From Alteromonas sp. KUL42 (lineage in GTDB: Bacteria; Pseudomonadota; Gammaproteobacteria; Enterobacterales; Alteromonadaceae): 64,000 bases of DNA. Within the stretch, counting starts at the first letter, position 1, and each line of letters starts with the position of its first letter. The stretch lies in NCBI RefSeq assembly GCF_006538325.1, contig NZ_BJKK01000004.1:248001-312000 (forward strand), in the 5' to 3' direction. The notes beneath the pieces are model-generated. The model searched no databases. It was not told the DNA's origin and saw only the letters and a program-made list of their open reading frames with translations. Shown here piece after piece: positions 6,751 to 16,401 of this stretch. The position numbers and the translations under genes are program-made.

Positions 6751-7761
6751 GTGAGTAACACCATAAAGTCAAAGATACCCCTGCTGTTTCTTATTGTTAT
6801 TTCGCTGTGGTGGGGGTTCTATTACCAGTCGAATAGCACCTTGAATGCGTTTGGTAACGCCAATTTTGAATGGTTGTTTCTTTTAGACGCTTTCATCTCG
6901 CTGCCAATAGTCTGTTTTTTATGTATTAAAGATAAAAAAGAGGCCTTACTAAAGTCACTGGTTTTCATGTGTTTGGCAGTATTAATTGGTAGCTACGTAA
7001 TTCCCGAGCAAAACAAACTAATTTGGCCTTACCTTGAAAGTGGGCGCTATATTGTGGTGGCGTTATTTCTGCTATTTGAAATAACGGCTATGGTAACGGT
7101 GTACCTTGCCATTAAAGTTGCTATCAAAAATTGTGAAGACCCCGATTTATCCATCGAGAAACCCATAAAAAAATATCTTGGTGAGAGTATTGTTGCCAGT
7201 TTACTGTGTTTTGAAATCCGCATGTGGACGTTTACATTGTTTTATAAACAAGTGAAACCAGAAAATTTCAACGGCAAGCCACATTTCACTTATCACAACA
7301 AAGATGGCGCACACAGTAACCTACTTGGTTTTATCTTTATCATCGCCTTTGAAATACCAATAATGCATTTATTTTTGCATTTTATCTGGTCGCCCTTTGC
7401 TGCAAACATCATTACGTTATTAACCGCTTTCAGCGTGTTATTTTTCCTTGCTGAGTACCGAGCGATTTCAAGACGGCCAATATCTTTAGTAGGATCCAAC
7501 CTCGTCATTCGTTACGGGCTTTATCAGCCTCTTACCATTCCCATCAATAACATTGCCAAAGTAGAGAAGAATAGTGAATTCGTTAAGCGTTCACGTTCTG
7601 TAAAGCGCTACAATTACGCTGGCTTTCCAAATGTGGCCATTAAGTTAGCAGAACCTATGGGCAAGATAGAGCGCATAGTTATCGGTGTTGATAACGCCGA
7701 GGAATTCATTTCGGCGATAAATAGCAGGCAACATCCGAAAACTTGTACACAACGTAGTTGA
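6751..7761 (+). CDS. Hypothetical multi-pass membrane protein
   Basis: A 336-residue protein starting with GTG after TAGGAGA. About six hydrophobic segments are seen: residues 8-26, 35-57, 65-83, 95-120, 187-210 and 213-230. A soluble C-terminal part of about 90 residues follows (SLVGSNLVIRYGLYQPLTIP) that looks like a small beta-rich, PH-like domain. No enzyme or transporter motif was seen and the family was not recognised. It lies in its own short unit between two lipoprotein genes. Confidence 0.65.
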   Translation: MSNTIKSKIPLLFLIVISLWWGFYYQSNSTLNAFGNANFEWLFLLDAFISLPIVCFLCIKDKKEALLKSLVFMCLAVLIGSYVIPEQNKLIWPYLESGRYIVVALFLLFEITAMVTVYLAIKVAIKNCEDPDLSIEKPIKKYLGESIVASLLCFEIRMWTFTLFYKQVKPENFNGKPHFTYHNKDGAHSNLLGFIFIIAFEIPIMHLFLHFIWSPFAANIITLLTAFSVLFFLAEYRAISRRPISLVGSNLVIRYGLYQPLTIPINNIAKVEKNSEFVKRSRSVKRYNYAGFPNVAIKLAEPMGKIERIVIGVDNAEEFISAINSRQHPKTCTQRS

Positions 7762-7833
7762 AAATATTCATTTAATAGATAATGATGGAGCGCGTTATTA
7801 AAACTAAAGTATAAGTCGCTTACAGGTCACTAA

Positions 7834-8298
7834 ATGAAAATTAGTATGAAGTATTTCTTTTTGGGATTAGGTGCACTGTTTTTTTTAAGTGCATGTGACA
7901 AAGGCGATGGTGATACCGGTTTGGGCCGATACGGAATGCTGGATGATAGCACACCCGAATATACCACTGTGATGTTTTTAAAAAGCGTCTATGAAGATGA
8001 TAATCTTGATACAGCAATACGCCTTTCTAGTAAGAGAATGTCACGCATTCTTACCCGCTATCACACAAACTCAAACGTACAACGCCACTTACTCAACCTG
8101 CGATATGACAGCGTTGTAATTACACCACAGAGCGCCGGCGGTGTTGGCCGCGTCGAATTTGCCGAAAAATCTACTGTTACCGTGTTTTTAAGTGGCATGT
8201 ACGGTGAAGATAAAGTTGAAGATCTTCGCAGTCTGGATTTAATAAAAGAAGACGGCGAATGGAAAGTTAATGAGATACAACCCGATACTTACCTGTAA
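7834..8298 (+). CDS. Hypothetical lipoprotein, probably inner-membrane retained
   Basis: A 154-residue protein. The signal peptide ends in LSAC with Cys21 in this frame, and Asp follows the Cys, the classic signal that keeps a lipoprotein in the inner membrane (Lol avoidance). The mature domain begins by about residue 40 (TPEYTTVMFLKSVYEDDNLD) and ends in GEWKVNEIQPDTYL, a pattern like small NTF2-like or DUF4878-type domains. A second ATG at 7846 is an equally possible start. Function is unknown. Confidence 0.65.
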   Translation: MKISMKYFFLGLGALFFLSACDKGDGDTGLGRYGMLDDSTPEYTTVMFLKSVYEDDNLDTAIRLSSKRMSRILTRYHTNSNVQRHLLNLRYDSVVITPQSAGGVGRVEFAEKSTVTVFLSGMYGEDKVEDLRSLDLIKEDGEWKVNEIQPDTYL

Positions 8299-8401
8299 TG
8301 TGGCTTCTCTCTTCGTAGTAGTATTTACTAAAACAGACTAATCGCGCAGGTTAACAGGTATCTATTGTTAGGTTGTATCAGTTGATAAGGAAATACCAAA
8401 G

Positions 8402-8851
8402 ATGTACCTAGCGCAACTAAATATCGCTGAACCCAAGTTTTCTTTAGACAAGCCAGAAATGGCAGATTTTGTAAATAACCTTGAGCCAATCAATGCTATC
8501 GCGGAGCAAAGCGCTGGGTTTATTTGGCGCTTAAAAGATGACAGTGGTGATGCGACCAACATCAAAGTTGATGCAAACCCCGACATTATAGTGAATATGT
8601 CTGTGTGGGAAAATCAGGCGTCGCTAAAAGATTTTATGTTCAAAACCCATCACATTGACTTTCTAAAGCGAAAGAAAGAATGGTTTCATACCATGAATAC
8701 ACCCTCATACGTGATGTGGTGGATCCCTAAAGGTCATATCCCAACAGTGCAAGAAGCAATCGAAAAACTGGAGTATTTAAGAATACACGGTGAAACACCC
8801 CTCGCCTTTAGCTTTAAAAGCCAATTCACCGAAAAAGACCTTACTAACTAA
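8402..8851 (+). CDS. DUF3291 domain protein
   Basis: A 149-residue protein that begins YLAQLNIAEPKF and contains FIWRLKDDSGDAT, VWENQASLKDFMF and MWWIPKGHIPTVQEA, the pattern of the DUF3291 family, a dimeric alpha/beta-barrel fold related to antibiotic-biosynthesis monooxygenases. No biochemical role is established. It is cytoplasmic with no signal peptide. AAGGAAA lies 9 bases before the ATG. It is followed by a hairpin terminator and the convergent ggt gene. Confidence 0.8.
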   Translation: MYLAQLNIAEPKFSLDKPEMADFVNNLEPINAIAEQSAGFIWRLKDDSGDATNIKVDANPDIIVNMSVWENQASLKDFMFKTHHIDFLKRKKEWFHTMNTPSYVMWWIPKGHIPTVQEAIEKLEYLRIHGETPLAFSFKSQFTEKDLTN

Positions 8852-8856
8852 ACATC

Positions 8857-8884
8857 AAAGTGGAAGCACTTGCTTCCACTTTTC
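8857..8884. terminator. Bidirectional hairpin terminator
   Basis: GTGGAAGCA and TGCTTCCAC form a 9-bp stem flanked by A's on the left and T's on the right. It lies between the convergent DUF3291 and ggt genes. Confidence 0.65.
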
Positions 8885-8917
8885 AATGTTATACGCGATT
8901 TAATTGCTGATGATTTT

Positions 8918-10675
8918 TCAGCGACCTACCGCAATGCCTTCACGACGAGGGTCGGCACCGCCAATTAATTTGCCCGACTTGAACTGTATGCCGTGTAAGC
9001 CACTGTTTAAGTCTATCACTTTCACGTTATGCCCTAAGGCGGTCAGTGGAGCTTCTAGCTTTTCAAGTGGCGTGCCTTTTTCAAGTGCAGTGTAGTCATT
9101 TCGGTTAGTGATTTTTGGCAAGTTAATGGCTTGCTGAATATCCAAACCAAAATCAAGCACACCAATTAATGTCTGCGCCACATAGCTAACAATTCGCGAG
9201 CCACCAGGCGAACCCACTACCACTTCTAGGTTATTGTCTTTATCAAATACCATTGTGGGGCTCATTGCGCTACGCGGGCGTTTACCTGGCTCTACGCGAT
9301 TGGGTACGGGGAATCGGTCTTGTGTTGAAGAAAATGAAAAGTCAGTTAACTGGTTGTTCAGCAAAAAACCTTCAACCATTAAACCCGAACCAAACATAAA
9401 TTCGATACTGGTTGTCATCGACACCGCATTACCGTCTTTATCGACAATAGAAACATGTGAAGTGTTTGGCAATTCCATAGACATACCCAAGGCTACATTG
9501 GCTTCGGCATAAGGCTGTCCAGCGCGAGCTCGGCGCCATTTTTTGTCTACCTCAATGCCTTCAGCACGGCGTTCTAGGTACGCAGTATTGATCATAGCGG
9601 CAAACGGCAAATTGGTGTAATCGCTATCAGCAATGAATTTTTCTCTATCGGCATACGCCATTGCACTTGATTGTGTATACAAATTGGCAAATTCAATAGA
9701 GTCAGGTTTGTATTGGCTCAAATCGAATTGCTCAAGCATTTTCAAAATTTGATAAACGTTTACGCCACCTGAACTCGGCGGTGCCATACCACAAATTCGC
9801 TTTTCATGGTAAAGCCCACAAACGGGCTCGCGCTTAATTGGCTCGTAACTGGCCAGATCTTCTAGGGTCATTTTGCCTGGGTTTATCTCTGCGCTATTAA
9901 CCGCATCAACAATTTTCTGTGCAACTTCCCCTTTTAGTAAATAGTCACTGCCCTTTTCAGCAATGCCACGCAAGGTTTTTGCTAATTTTCGGTTTTTCTT
10001 GATCACACCTTCTTGTAAAGGCATGCCGGCTGGGAAAAAGTACACCGAGCTTGCAGGGAAGGTTTTTAGCCCCGGGTGATAATCTAATGCCACCAGCTTT
10101 GCTAAGCGCGGCGATACTTTAAAGCCGTCTTCCGCGGTTTTGATGGTATCGTCAAACAGCGAAGTCCATGGCAATTTGCCAAATTCACTTTGCGCCATTT
10201 CTAATGCTTTTACCGCGCCGGGTACGCCAACAGATTTACCGCCAACAACGGCATCAATCCAACGCATTGGTTTATTTCCTTCAATAAACCAATGGGAATT
10301 CACCGCTTTGGGGGCTGTTTCTCGCCCATCAAATGTATGCAATACTTTATTTTTGTTGTCCCAATATAAAATGAATGCACCACCGCCAATACCAGAAGAT
10401 TGAGGCTCTACTAGTGACAACATAGATTGCACAGCGACGGCAGCATCAATAGCACTACCGCCTTTTTCGAGTATATTTTTCCCCGCCCACGATGCATATG
10501 GATTAGCCGCTACAACCATGTAGTCTTCTGCTTCAAATGCTTTTTTTTCAACGTATCCAGTGGCAGCTTCCGGCTCGCCAACCTCACGGGCTTGCTTAGC
10601 TGAAACACCAAAAGCAAAGCAGCTCGACAGTGTAAGCGTGACAATGGAAGCTCTAAACAACGCACTTCGAATCAA
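8918..10675 (-). CDS. ggt: Gamma-glutamyltransferase, periplasmic
   Basis: A 585-residue N-terminal-nucleophile hydrolase precursor, full length for the family. A signal peptide (cleavage near VSA-KQ, residue 26) sends it to the periplasm. The protein is cut autocatalytically before Thr405 in the motif PNTSHVSIVD, which becomes the nucleophile. PSSGGVN and SPGGSRI further support the family. It transfers or hydrolyses the gamma-glutamyl group of glutathione and related compounds. An enoyl-CoA hydratase gene lies 14 bases upstream on the same strand, so the two are probably cotranscribed. Confidence 0.95.
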   Translation of the reverse strand: MIRSALFRASIVTLTLSSCFAFGVSAKQAREVGEPEAATGYVEKKAFEAEDYMVVAANPYASWAGKNILEKGGSAIDAAVAVQSMLSLVEPQSSGIGGGAFILYWDNKNKVLHTFDGRETAPKAVNSHWFIEGNKPMRWIDAVVGGKSVGVPGAVKALEMAQSEFGKLPWTSLFDDTIKTAEDGFKVSPRLAKLVALDYHPGLKTFPASSVYFFPAGMPLQEGVIKKNRKLAKTLRGIAEKGSDYLLKGEVAQKIVDAVNSAEINPGKMTLEDLASYEPIKREPVCGLYHEKRICGMAPPSSGGVNVYQILKMLEQFDLSQYKPDSIEFANLYTQSSAMAYADREKFIADSDYTNLPFAAMINTAYLERRAEGIEVDKKWRRARAGQPYAEANVALGMSMELPNTSHVSIVDKDGNAVSMTTSIEFMFGSGLMVEGFLLNNQLTDFSFSSTQDRFPVPNRVEPGKRPRSAMSPTMVFDKDNNLEVVVGSPGGSRIVSYVAQTLIGVLDFGLDIQQAINLPKITNRNDYTALEKGTPLEKLEAPLTALGHNVKVIDLNSGLHGIQFKSGKLIGGADPRREGIAVGR

Positions 10676-10689
10676 AATAACCTTTCCTT

Positions 10690-11454
10690 TTATTTAAATT
10701 TTTCGGGATTGATGGGACGTTTCTTCAAGAATGCATCGAATGCTTCTTGAGCAGCAGTAGTACCTAAGGCTTCTAAAAAGATATCAAACTCCTCGTTCAT
10801 TTGCTGTGTTACTGACGATTGATCACCTTTTAAAAGGTTTTTAGTTTGTAACAAAGAGAACATGGGTTTCTCTACCAGCTTTTTAGCAGCACTTAACACT
10901 GTTTGTTCAATATCTTGCGGTGAAACCACTTTGGTCAATAAACCAAATTGATAAGCCTCTTGTGCGCCAAATGGTTCACCTAGCATTAACCATTCAGCCG
11001 CTTTTACATGCCCTGCAACTTTGGGTAAAAGATAGCTTGATGCATATTCGGGAACAAGCCCTAAATTGATGAATGGTAGAACAAATCGGGTGTCTGTAGT
11101 CGCATAAACAAAATCGCAGTGTAAAAGTAACGTCGTACCAATACCGACTGCCAAACCATGTACCTGTGCAATTACCGGAATTTTGCATTCCATAAGCGCA
11201 CGCATAAATGCCGCCGTTTCCGGTACGTGAGCGTTTTCTTGCTGATTAGCAAAGTCGCTAATGTCATTTCCCGCCGTAAAACAATCTCCTGCCCCTTTAA
11301 TAATGACAACCTTGGTATTGCCATCGTTTTTTACATGTTCAATTGCATCAGCCATCTGCTGATACATATCGCGGGTTAAGGCATTTTTCTTATCGACTCG
11401 ATTTAGAACAATGGTTAAACACTGTTCATTAAGCTCAGTTAAAATATGAGACAT
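10690..11454 (-). CDS. Enoyl-CoA hydratase/isomerase family protein
   Basis: A 254-residue crotonase-fold protein. The oxyanion-hole segments are GDCFTAGNDISDF (about residues 60-72) and VHGLAVGIGTTLLLHCD. The conserved Glu lies in LGLVPEYASS; only this Glu position is filled, which is closer to isomerase-type members (Eci/PaaG-like) than to hydratases with two Glu. The start at 11454 follows GGAG; a longer frame to 11502 has no such support. It sits just upstream of ggt, with no obvious functional link. Confidence 0.85.
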   Translation of the reverse strand: MSHILTELNEQCLTIVLNRVDKKNALTRDMYQQMADAIEHVKNDGNTKVVIIKGAGDCFTAGNDISDFANQQENAHVPETAAFMRALMECKIPVIAQVHGLAVGIGTTLLLHCDFVYATTDTRFVLPFINLGLVPEYASSYLLPKVAGHVKAAEWLMLGEPFGAQEAYQFGLLTKVVSPQDIEQTVLSAAKKLVEKPMFSLLQTKNLLKGDQSSVTQQMNEEFDIFLEALGTTAAQEAFDAFLKKRPINPEKFK

Positions 11455-11567
11455 AATCACTCCGTTACTTTCACGTCTAATTGATTGAAGGTGTACGAGC
11501 ACTTTCCCCTTCGGCTAATTTCTGTATCATAGCCAGCAATTTTTCAATTCAACAATAACTTACACTG

Positions 11568-12152
11568 ATGATATCACTGCCGTTTTCGCTTAAGTACAGT
11601 GCGGGCCCTTTAATAATAGCGATTTTCTCTATTGTTGCCTTTTTCTTCGAACCCCTTTCAGGTGATTATTTGGCGTACGACCGATATGCAATTCAAGGTT
11701 TAGAAACCTGGCGTATTATCACAGGTAATCTGGTGCACACTAACGGTTACCACCTTATTTTGAATATTGCTGGGCTGATATTACTTTGGGCATTACACGG
11801 CGAGCACTACCGCGTGGGTCTATTTTTAAAAGTGTTCATTTGGTGTTGTATCGGCACCAGTGCAGGTTTGTATTTTTACGCTCCTGATCTTATTTGGTAT
11901 GCGGGTCTATCAGGTGCGTTGCACGGTATTTTTGCTTGGGGCGCCTGTATGGACATTAAAGAAAAAATGCATTCTGGCTGGCTTTTACTTGTAGGTCTTG
12001 CTCTAAAAGTAGGCTATGAACAATTTGATGGTAGCAGCGCACAAGTTGCTGCATTAATAGATGCCAAAGTCGCTGTAGATGCTCACCTGTTTGGTGCGCT
12101 TAGTGGTTCAATTATTTTCTTATTGATGCTTTTAACCGCTAAACGCAAATAG
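11568..12152 (+). CDS. rrtA: Rhombosortase (rhomboid-family intramembrane protease)
   Basis: A 194-residue rhomboid-type protein with about six membrane helices. The catalytic Ser is in YAGLSGALHG (Ser115) and the catalytic His in VDAHLFGALSG (His173). The GLSG/LHG pattern and short length mark the rhombosortase subfamily, thought to cleave the GlyGly-CTERM anchor of exported proteins. No protein in this window has an evident GlyGly-CTERM tail, so the substrates lie elsewhere. It diverges from the enoyl-CoA hydratase gene and ends at a shared terminator. Confidence 0.85.
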   Translation: MISLPFSLKYSAGPLIIAIFSIVAFFFEPLSGDYLAYDRYAIQGLETWRIITGNLVHTNGYHLILNIAGLILLWALHGEHYRVGLFLKVFIWCCIGTSAGLYFYAPDLIWYAGLSGALHGIFAWGACMDIKEKMHSGWLLLVGLALKVGYEQFDGSSAQVAALIDAKVAVDAHLFGALSGSIIFLLMLLTAKRK

Positions 12153-12241
12153 TCAGTAGCGCTTTACAGATAGCAGATAAGTATACGGGACCTATTCACC
12201 TAGCTTGTTGTTTAATTGAACTTCAATTTATTGAGCATTTT

Positions 12242-12287
12242 AAAAAAGCCCGAAGTGAGACATTTCACACTTCGGGCTTTTTGTTTT
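12242..12287. terminator. Bidirectional hairpin terminator
   Basis: AAAGCCCGAAGTG (12245-12257) pairs perfectly with CACTTCGGGCTTT (12268-12280), with A's before and T's after. It serves the convergent rhombosortase and S9 peptidase genes. Confidence 0.9.
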
Positions 12288-12318
12288 AAAACGCTAATTT
12301 ACGTTTGGAGTAACGCGC

Positions 12319-14811
12319 TTATAAGTTCTCTTCAAACAACTTATAAATACGGCGGTATTCATCTAACCAAGAGCTAGGCTGTACGAAGCCATGAGGCTCT
12401 ACCGGGTAAATAGCGGTTTCAAAGTCTTGCTTCTCAAGTTCGATGAGTCGTTGAACCAAACGCACGGTATCGTGGAAAAACACGTTATCATCCACCATAG
12501 GTGCATTGATTAACAACGGTTTTTCCAACCCTTCTGCAAAGTAAATCGGCGAGCTACGCTCATACGCAATAGGGTCAATATTCGGTGTGTTAAGAATATT
12601 CGCGGTATACGGCGTATTGTAATGCGCCCAATCGGTTACTGGGCGAAGTGCAGCCCCTGCCGCAAACAAATCAGGTGCGGTAAACATCGACATGAAGGTT
12701 AAGAAACCACCGTAAGAACCGCCATAAGTGCCGATACGCGCACGATCTACATTCGCGTTCTCTACCAACCAGTTCACACCATCACGCAAATCCTGTACTT
12801 CTGGTGTACCCATTTGACGATAAATTGCCGTTCTCCAATCACGCCCGTAACCTGCACTTGCGCGATAGTCCATATCAAGTACCACATAGCCTTGTTGAAC
12901 TAGCATGCTGTGGAACATGTATTCTCTGAAATACCCTGACCACCCCATATGCGCATTTTGCAAATAGCCGGCACCATGGTTAAACACTACGGCTTTATTG
13001 GGCGCATTGCTGTCGTAATTTTCAGGTAAATACACACGTGCATAAATTGGTGCGTCTGTATGTGATGACGGTATCGCAACCACATTTGGCACAGCCCATG
13101 GCAGTGCGTTGAAAGTATCACTGGTGCTTTGCGTAATTTGTTGAGCTGGCGTTGTTTCATCAGCCGGCTTCACAAACAGCTCTGCGGGTTTATTCACTTT
13201 ACTGTGGCTAAGTAATAGCTGCTTGCCGTCTGGGCTTAGCACATAGTCAGTCATACCATTTAAATCTGTCATGGTGTCAATAGACTTATCTGACAAATCG
13301 GCGCGGTATACTTCGTAAAGTCCAGGGTGTTCCATGTTGGCTTTGAAGTACAAGAAGTTGTCGTCTGGTGATAACGTGATATCGTCAACAATATAGCTAC
13401 CACTGGTTAACGCAACAGGCTTTTCACCCGGTGTTTGTAGGTACAAATGCGAATAACCACTGTGCTCAGACTGGAAGTAGAAGGCTTCGGTTTCTGCTAA
13501 CCAGTCGAACGCATTAAAACGGTAATTCACCCACGCATCGTCGTGTAAGCGATGTTGATTTTCTAGCGCTTTATCTTCTAAATCGACAGTGGCTATCCAA
13601 CGGTCTTTGTTATCCCACGCCTCAAGCATCACTGCCACAGCGTTACCATTTTTGTGCCAGCGAATTGATGGCTTCGTCCAGTACCAACTTTGCAGCAACG
13701 TAATTGGGCGAGGAAGACGATTTACTTCGTAAGTTTCGCCGTTTGCTTTAGCATTTTCAGCTTTCACATCGGCTAACACATCGTCGTTATAACCTGGCAA
13801 ACTAAAGTACTTTAGTTCTGTCTTTTCGCCGGTTTTTAAATCGAGCAACCACAATACATGGTTCTCTGGCTCAGCGTCAGCAACACGACGTCTTACGGGC
13901 TTTGCCGCTATACGACTGTCTTCTTGAATGTAATGCGGCATGATGTCGCTGTCGTCGCGGCTAGGCTTGCTTTCCGTGGTCGCCACTACAGCGTAGTTAC
14001 CCGCTGGAGAAACGCTGATCCCAGCTAAACGATGTGCTTTATCAAAATAGAAAGGAGCAGGTGCAACACTGTTATTTGCCTTGGCTAACGCGTTGTCAGC
14101 ATTTTCGCTATCAACTCTGTTCTTGCGTTGTAGCTTGATATATTCAATCAGTGTTTGTTGTTCTTCGGCAATGTAATCTTTGGCAGGTTCATTGGCTGTG
14201 GGCGCATCGGCAAATTCCCAACTAAGTAACTCTTCACGGCTGCCATCTTCCAAATTAATTGCGATGAATTTACTGCCGCTTAGCGCCATTAGTCGACCGT
14301 CTGTCATGAAAGACAAGGTAGAAAGCGGGTTACCACCACGGGTCAACTGTACAGTTTTACCATTGGTAAATTGAACATACACACTGTCTTCAAATGAATA
14401 TGCAACCACACCATCTTGACGCACAACACGCTCATCAAAGCGGTATTTATGTAGTTCTGATAAAGGTGCTTTGGTGGCGTTAGCAGGATCAGTTAAATCA
14501 GCAATGAATACGTCTGAAAGAGCGCTATCTTGCTTTTCTCTTTCAAAAACAATTTTATCGCCATTTACCGACCACCCCATGTCACTGGGCAATGCTCCCA
14601 TCCACTGTGGGTCGGCCATAATTTGCTTAAGGGTAATTTCACCATTTTGTGCTGTAATTGGTGCCGCTTCTGGCACAACCATTTCCTGTGAACTGGTTTG
14701 CGTGGTGGCTTTTGCTACTGAACCTGTAGAAGAGTCGTTCGCAGTACTCGCACAACCGCCAAGCGCAAAAGTGATGCTGGCTGCGAGAAATAAAGTAGAA
14801 TATTTTTTCAT
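12319..14811 (-). CDS. S9 family serine peptidase (DPP-IV/acylaminoacyl type), lipoprotein
   Basis: An 830-residue protein with a lipoprotein signal (LGGCAS, Cys19; Ala after the Cys suggests outer membrane). Residues about 50-590 form the beta-propeller. The C-terminal alpha/beta hydrolase domain has Ser699 in GTYGGSYGGF, Asp774 or Asp775 in PMVDDN, and His807 in EPHGF. Such enzymes remove dipeptides or cut oligopeptides. It fits a peptide-scavenging marine heterotroph that also carries a prolyl oligopeptidase at 36.9-39.1 kb. It is a single-gene unit. Confidence 0.9.
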   Translation of the reverse strand: MKKYSTLFLAASITFALGGCASTANDSSTGSVAKATTQTSSQEMVVPEAAPITAQNGEITLKQIMADPQWMGALPSDMGWSVNGDKIVFEREKQDSALSDVFIADLTDPANATKAPLSELHKYRFDERVVRQDGVVAYSFEDSVYVQFTNGKTVQLTRGGNPLSTLSFMTDGRLMALSGSKFIAINLEDGSREELLSWEFADAPTANEPAKDYIAEEQQTLIEYIKLQRKNRVDSENADNALAKANNSVAPAPFYFDKAHRLAGISVSPAGNYAVVATTESKPSRDDSDIMPHYIQEDSRIAAKPVRRRVADAEPENHVLWLLDLKTGEKTELKYFSLPGYNDDVLADVKAENAKANGETYEVNRLPRPITLLQSWYWTKPSIRWHKNGNAVAVMLEAWDNKDRWIATVDLEDKALENQHRLHDDAWVNYRFNAFDWLAETEAFYFQSEHSGYSHLYLQTPGEKPVALTSGSYIVDDITLSPDDNFLYFKANMEHPGLYEVYRADLSDKSIDTMTDLNGMTDYVLSPDGKQLLLSHSKVNKPAELFVKPADETTPAQQITQSTSDTFNALPWAVPNVVAIPSSHTDAPIYARVYLPENYDSNAPNKAVVFNHGAGYLQNAHMGWSGYFREYMFHSMLVQQGYVVLDMDYRASAGYGRDWRTAIYRQMGTPEVQDLRDGVNWLVENANVDRARIGTYGGSYGGFLTFMSMFTAPDLFAAGAALRPVTDWAHYNTPYTANILNTPNIDPIAYERSSPIYFAEGLEKPLLINAPMVDDNVFFHDTVRLVQRLIELEKQDFETAIYPVEPHGFVQPSSWLDEYRRIYKLFEENL

Positions 14812-15014
14812 TATTTTACGTCGTTATTATAAAAACCCAGTACATTATACGCAGACGCTCAAGCATTTAGCCATCGTTCGTCGATGTGGTTAGTGAACCA
14901 AACGTATAAAATTCCCGTTATCGTTTACTATGTTAGGCATTTACATAGCCCCATAGGTTAAACATCGGGCAGATAGAACAACAATACTTCCCTATTAAAA
15001 AGAGGTAACGACCA

Positions 15015-15569
15015 GTGAAAACAACAATGAAAATAGTAACTGCTGTACTTGCGCTTGGCATTTTTAGTACGCCAAGTTTCGCTAACGAATGCCCTAGTGT
15101 TCTTAAATTCATGAAGCGCAAACTTAACTCACAAGAGACGGTAAATTTGTGTAATGAATATGGAGGCAAAACATTGTTGGTTGTTAACACAGCTAGCTAC
15201 TGTGGATACACACCGCAATTTGAAGGGTTAGAAGCGTTATACAGTGATTACAAAGACAGAGACTTTGTAGTGTTGGGTTTCCCTTCACACGATTTCAATC
15301 AAGAAGATGACGACGAAGGAAAAACGGCTGAGCTGTGTGAACTGACCTACGGTGTTAAGTTCCCTATGTTTGAGCCCATCTCGGTAAAAGGTGAAGATGC
15401 AGATCCTATGTATCGCATGTTAAAAACGGCAACGGGCAAAGCACCTTCTTGGAACTTCAATAAGTACCTTATAGATGCTTCAGGCGAAAAAATAACGCAC
15501 TACCCTAGTTCAGTAAAACCTACTGATGCGTCGTTTGTCAGCGACATTGAAGCACTTTTAAACAAGTAA
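15015..15569 (+). CDS. Glutathione peroxidase family protein, exported
   Basis: A 184-residue protein with a signal peptide (cleavage near SFA-NE), so it should work in the periplasm. The peroxidatic cysteine is Cys63 in NTASYCGYTPQF, where many relatives have selenocysteine or Cys. The Trp of the catalytic set is in PSWNF. The usual FPxNQFGxQEPG segment is altered to FPSHDFNQEDDDEG, so the Asn-Gln pair is replaced by His-Asp. The electron donor may be thioredoxin or glutathione. The start is GTG at 15015 or ATG at 15027; both give the same mature protein. Confidence 0.85.
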   Translation: MKTTMKIVTAVLALGIFSTPSFANECPSVLKFMKRKLNSQETVNLCNEYGGKTLLVVNTASYCGYTPQFEGLEALYSDYKDRDFVVLGFPSHDFNQEDDDEGKTAELCELTYGVKFPMFEPISVKGEDADPMYRMLKTATGKAPSWNFNKYLIDASGEKITHYPSSVKPTDASFVSDIEALLNK

Positions 15570-15602
15570 TCCTCTATACCGAAGAGCAATATTTTCAGGC
15601 AT

Positions 15603-15629
15603 AAAAAAGCCCCGCGAAATTCGCGGGGC
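15603..15629 (-). terminator. Hairpin terminator of the azoreductase gene
   Basis: GCCCCGCGAA and TTCGCGGGGC form a strong stem. The U-run (TTTTTT) is on the minus strand, so it mainly stops transcription from azoR. The plus side lacks a T-run. Confidence 0.8.
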
Positions 15630-15715
15630 AACAAGCACACTCAACTTGGAACACACTATTAACTAAAAACACATTTCCGTCGTTATTAGCTAACTGCATA
15701 GATTTAGTGTGTGGT

Positions 15716-16315
15716 TTATCGAGATAGTTCAATAATTTTTTCATTCGCTGCAGAAAATGCTGCTTTGGCTTGCTCTTCACCCATGTTAAGCCCTTCTGCA
15801 TAAACGAATTTTACGTCACTGATACCCACAAAATTTAAAAAGTGTTTTAGGTAAGGTGTTTGTGTGTCGAAATCTGAACCTGAATATACACCGCCGCGCG
15901 CAGCGAAAACCGTTGCAGTTTTATTTTCTAATAAACCAACTGGGCCAGTTTCGGTGTATTTAAACGTAATACCCGCACGTGCAATTCTGTCAAAGTACGC
16001 TTTTAAGCTTGATGGAATCCCAAAGTTATACATAGGTACAGCTAAAACAATTTCGTCTGCTTTTTTCACTGCTTCAACAACGTCGTCAGAACGTTTTGCC
16101 AGTGCATGCTGAGCATCTGTGCGTTGTGACGGCTCTGTCATCCATGCTTGCATTTCTTCGCTTGATAAATGCGGCAGTTCCAGCGTAGATACATCAACAC
16201 GTTCGATAGTAACATCTTGCGTTTGCGCAATTTCAGACAGATAAGCATTGGCAAGTTTTGATGAATTACCTTGGTCGCCGTTAAGGCTAGAAAATATAGC
16301 TAATACTGATTTCAT
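15716..16315 (-). CDS. azoR: FMN-dependent NADH-azoreductase
   Basis: A 199-residue flavodoxin-fold enzyme. The phosphate-binding loop is SSLNGDQGNSSKLA near the N terminus. PMYNFGIPSSLKAYFDRIAR is the AzoR signature, and GGVYSG follows at about 140. The family reduces azo compounds and quinones with NADH in the cytoplasm. GGAG lies 6 bases before the ATG at 16315. A longer start at TTG 16327 would absorb that ribosome site and is rejected. Confidence 0.92.
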   Translation of the reverse strand: MKSVLAIFSSLNGDQGNSSKLANAYLSEIAQTQDVTIERVDVSTLELPHLSSEEMQAWMTEPSQRTDAQHALAKRSDDVVEAVKKADEIVLAVPMYNFGIPSSLKAYFDRIARAGITFKYTETGPVGLLENKTATVFAARGGVYSGSDFDTQTPYLKHFLNFVGISDVKFVYAEGLNMGEEQAKAAFSAANEKIIELSR

Positions 16316-16401
16316 GTTGATCTCCAAACTGTGAAGGAATGTGTTAAGTACAGTTATGATAAACCAACACTTCAGAATGAAAATATCAAATAAGTGGAGA
16401 A

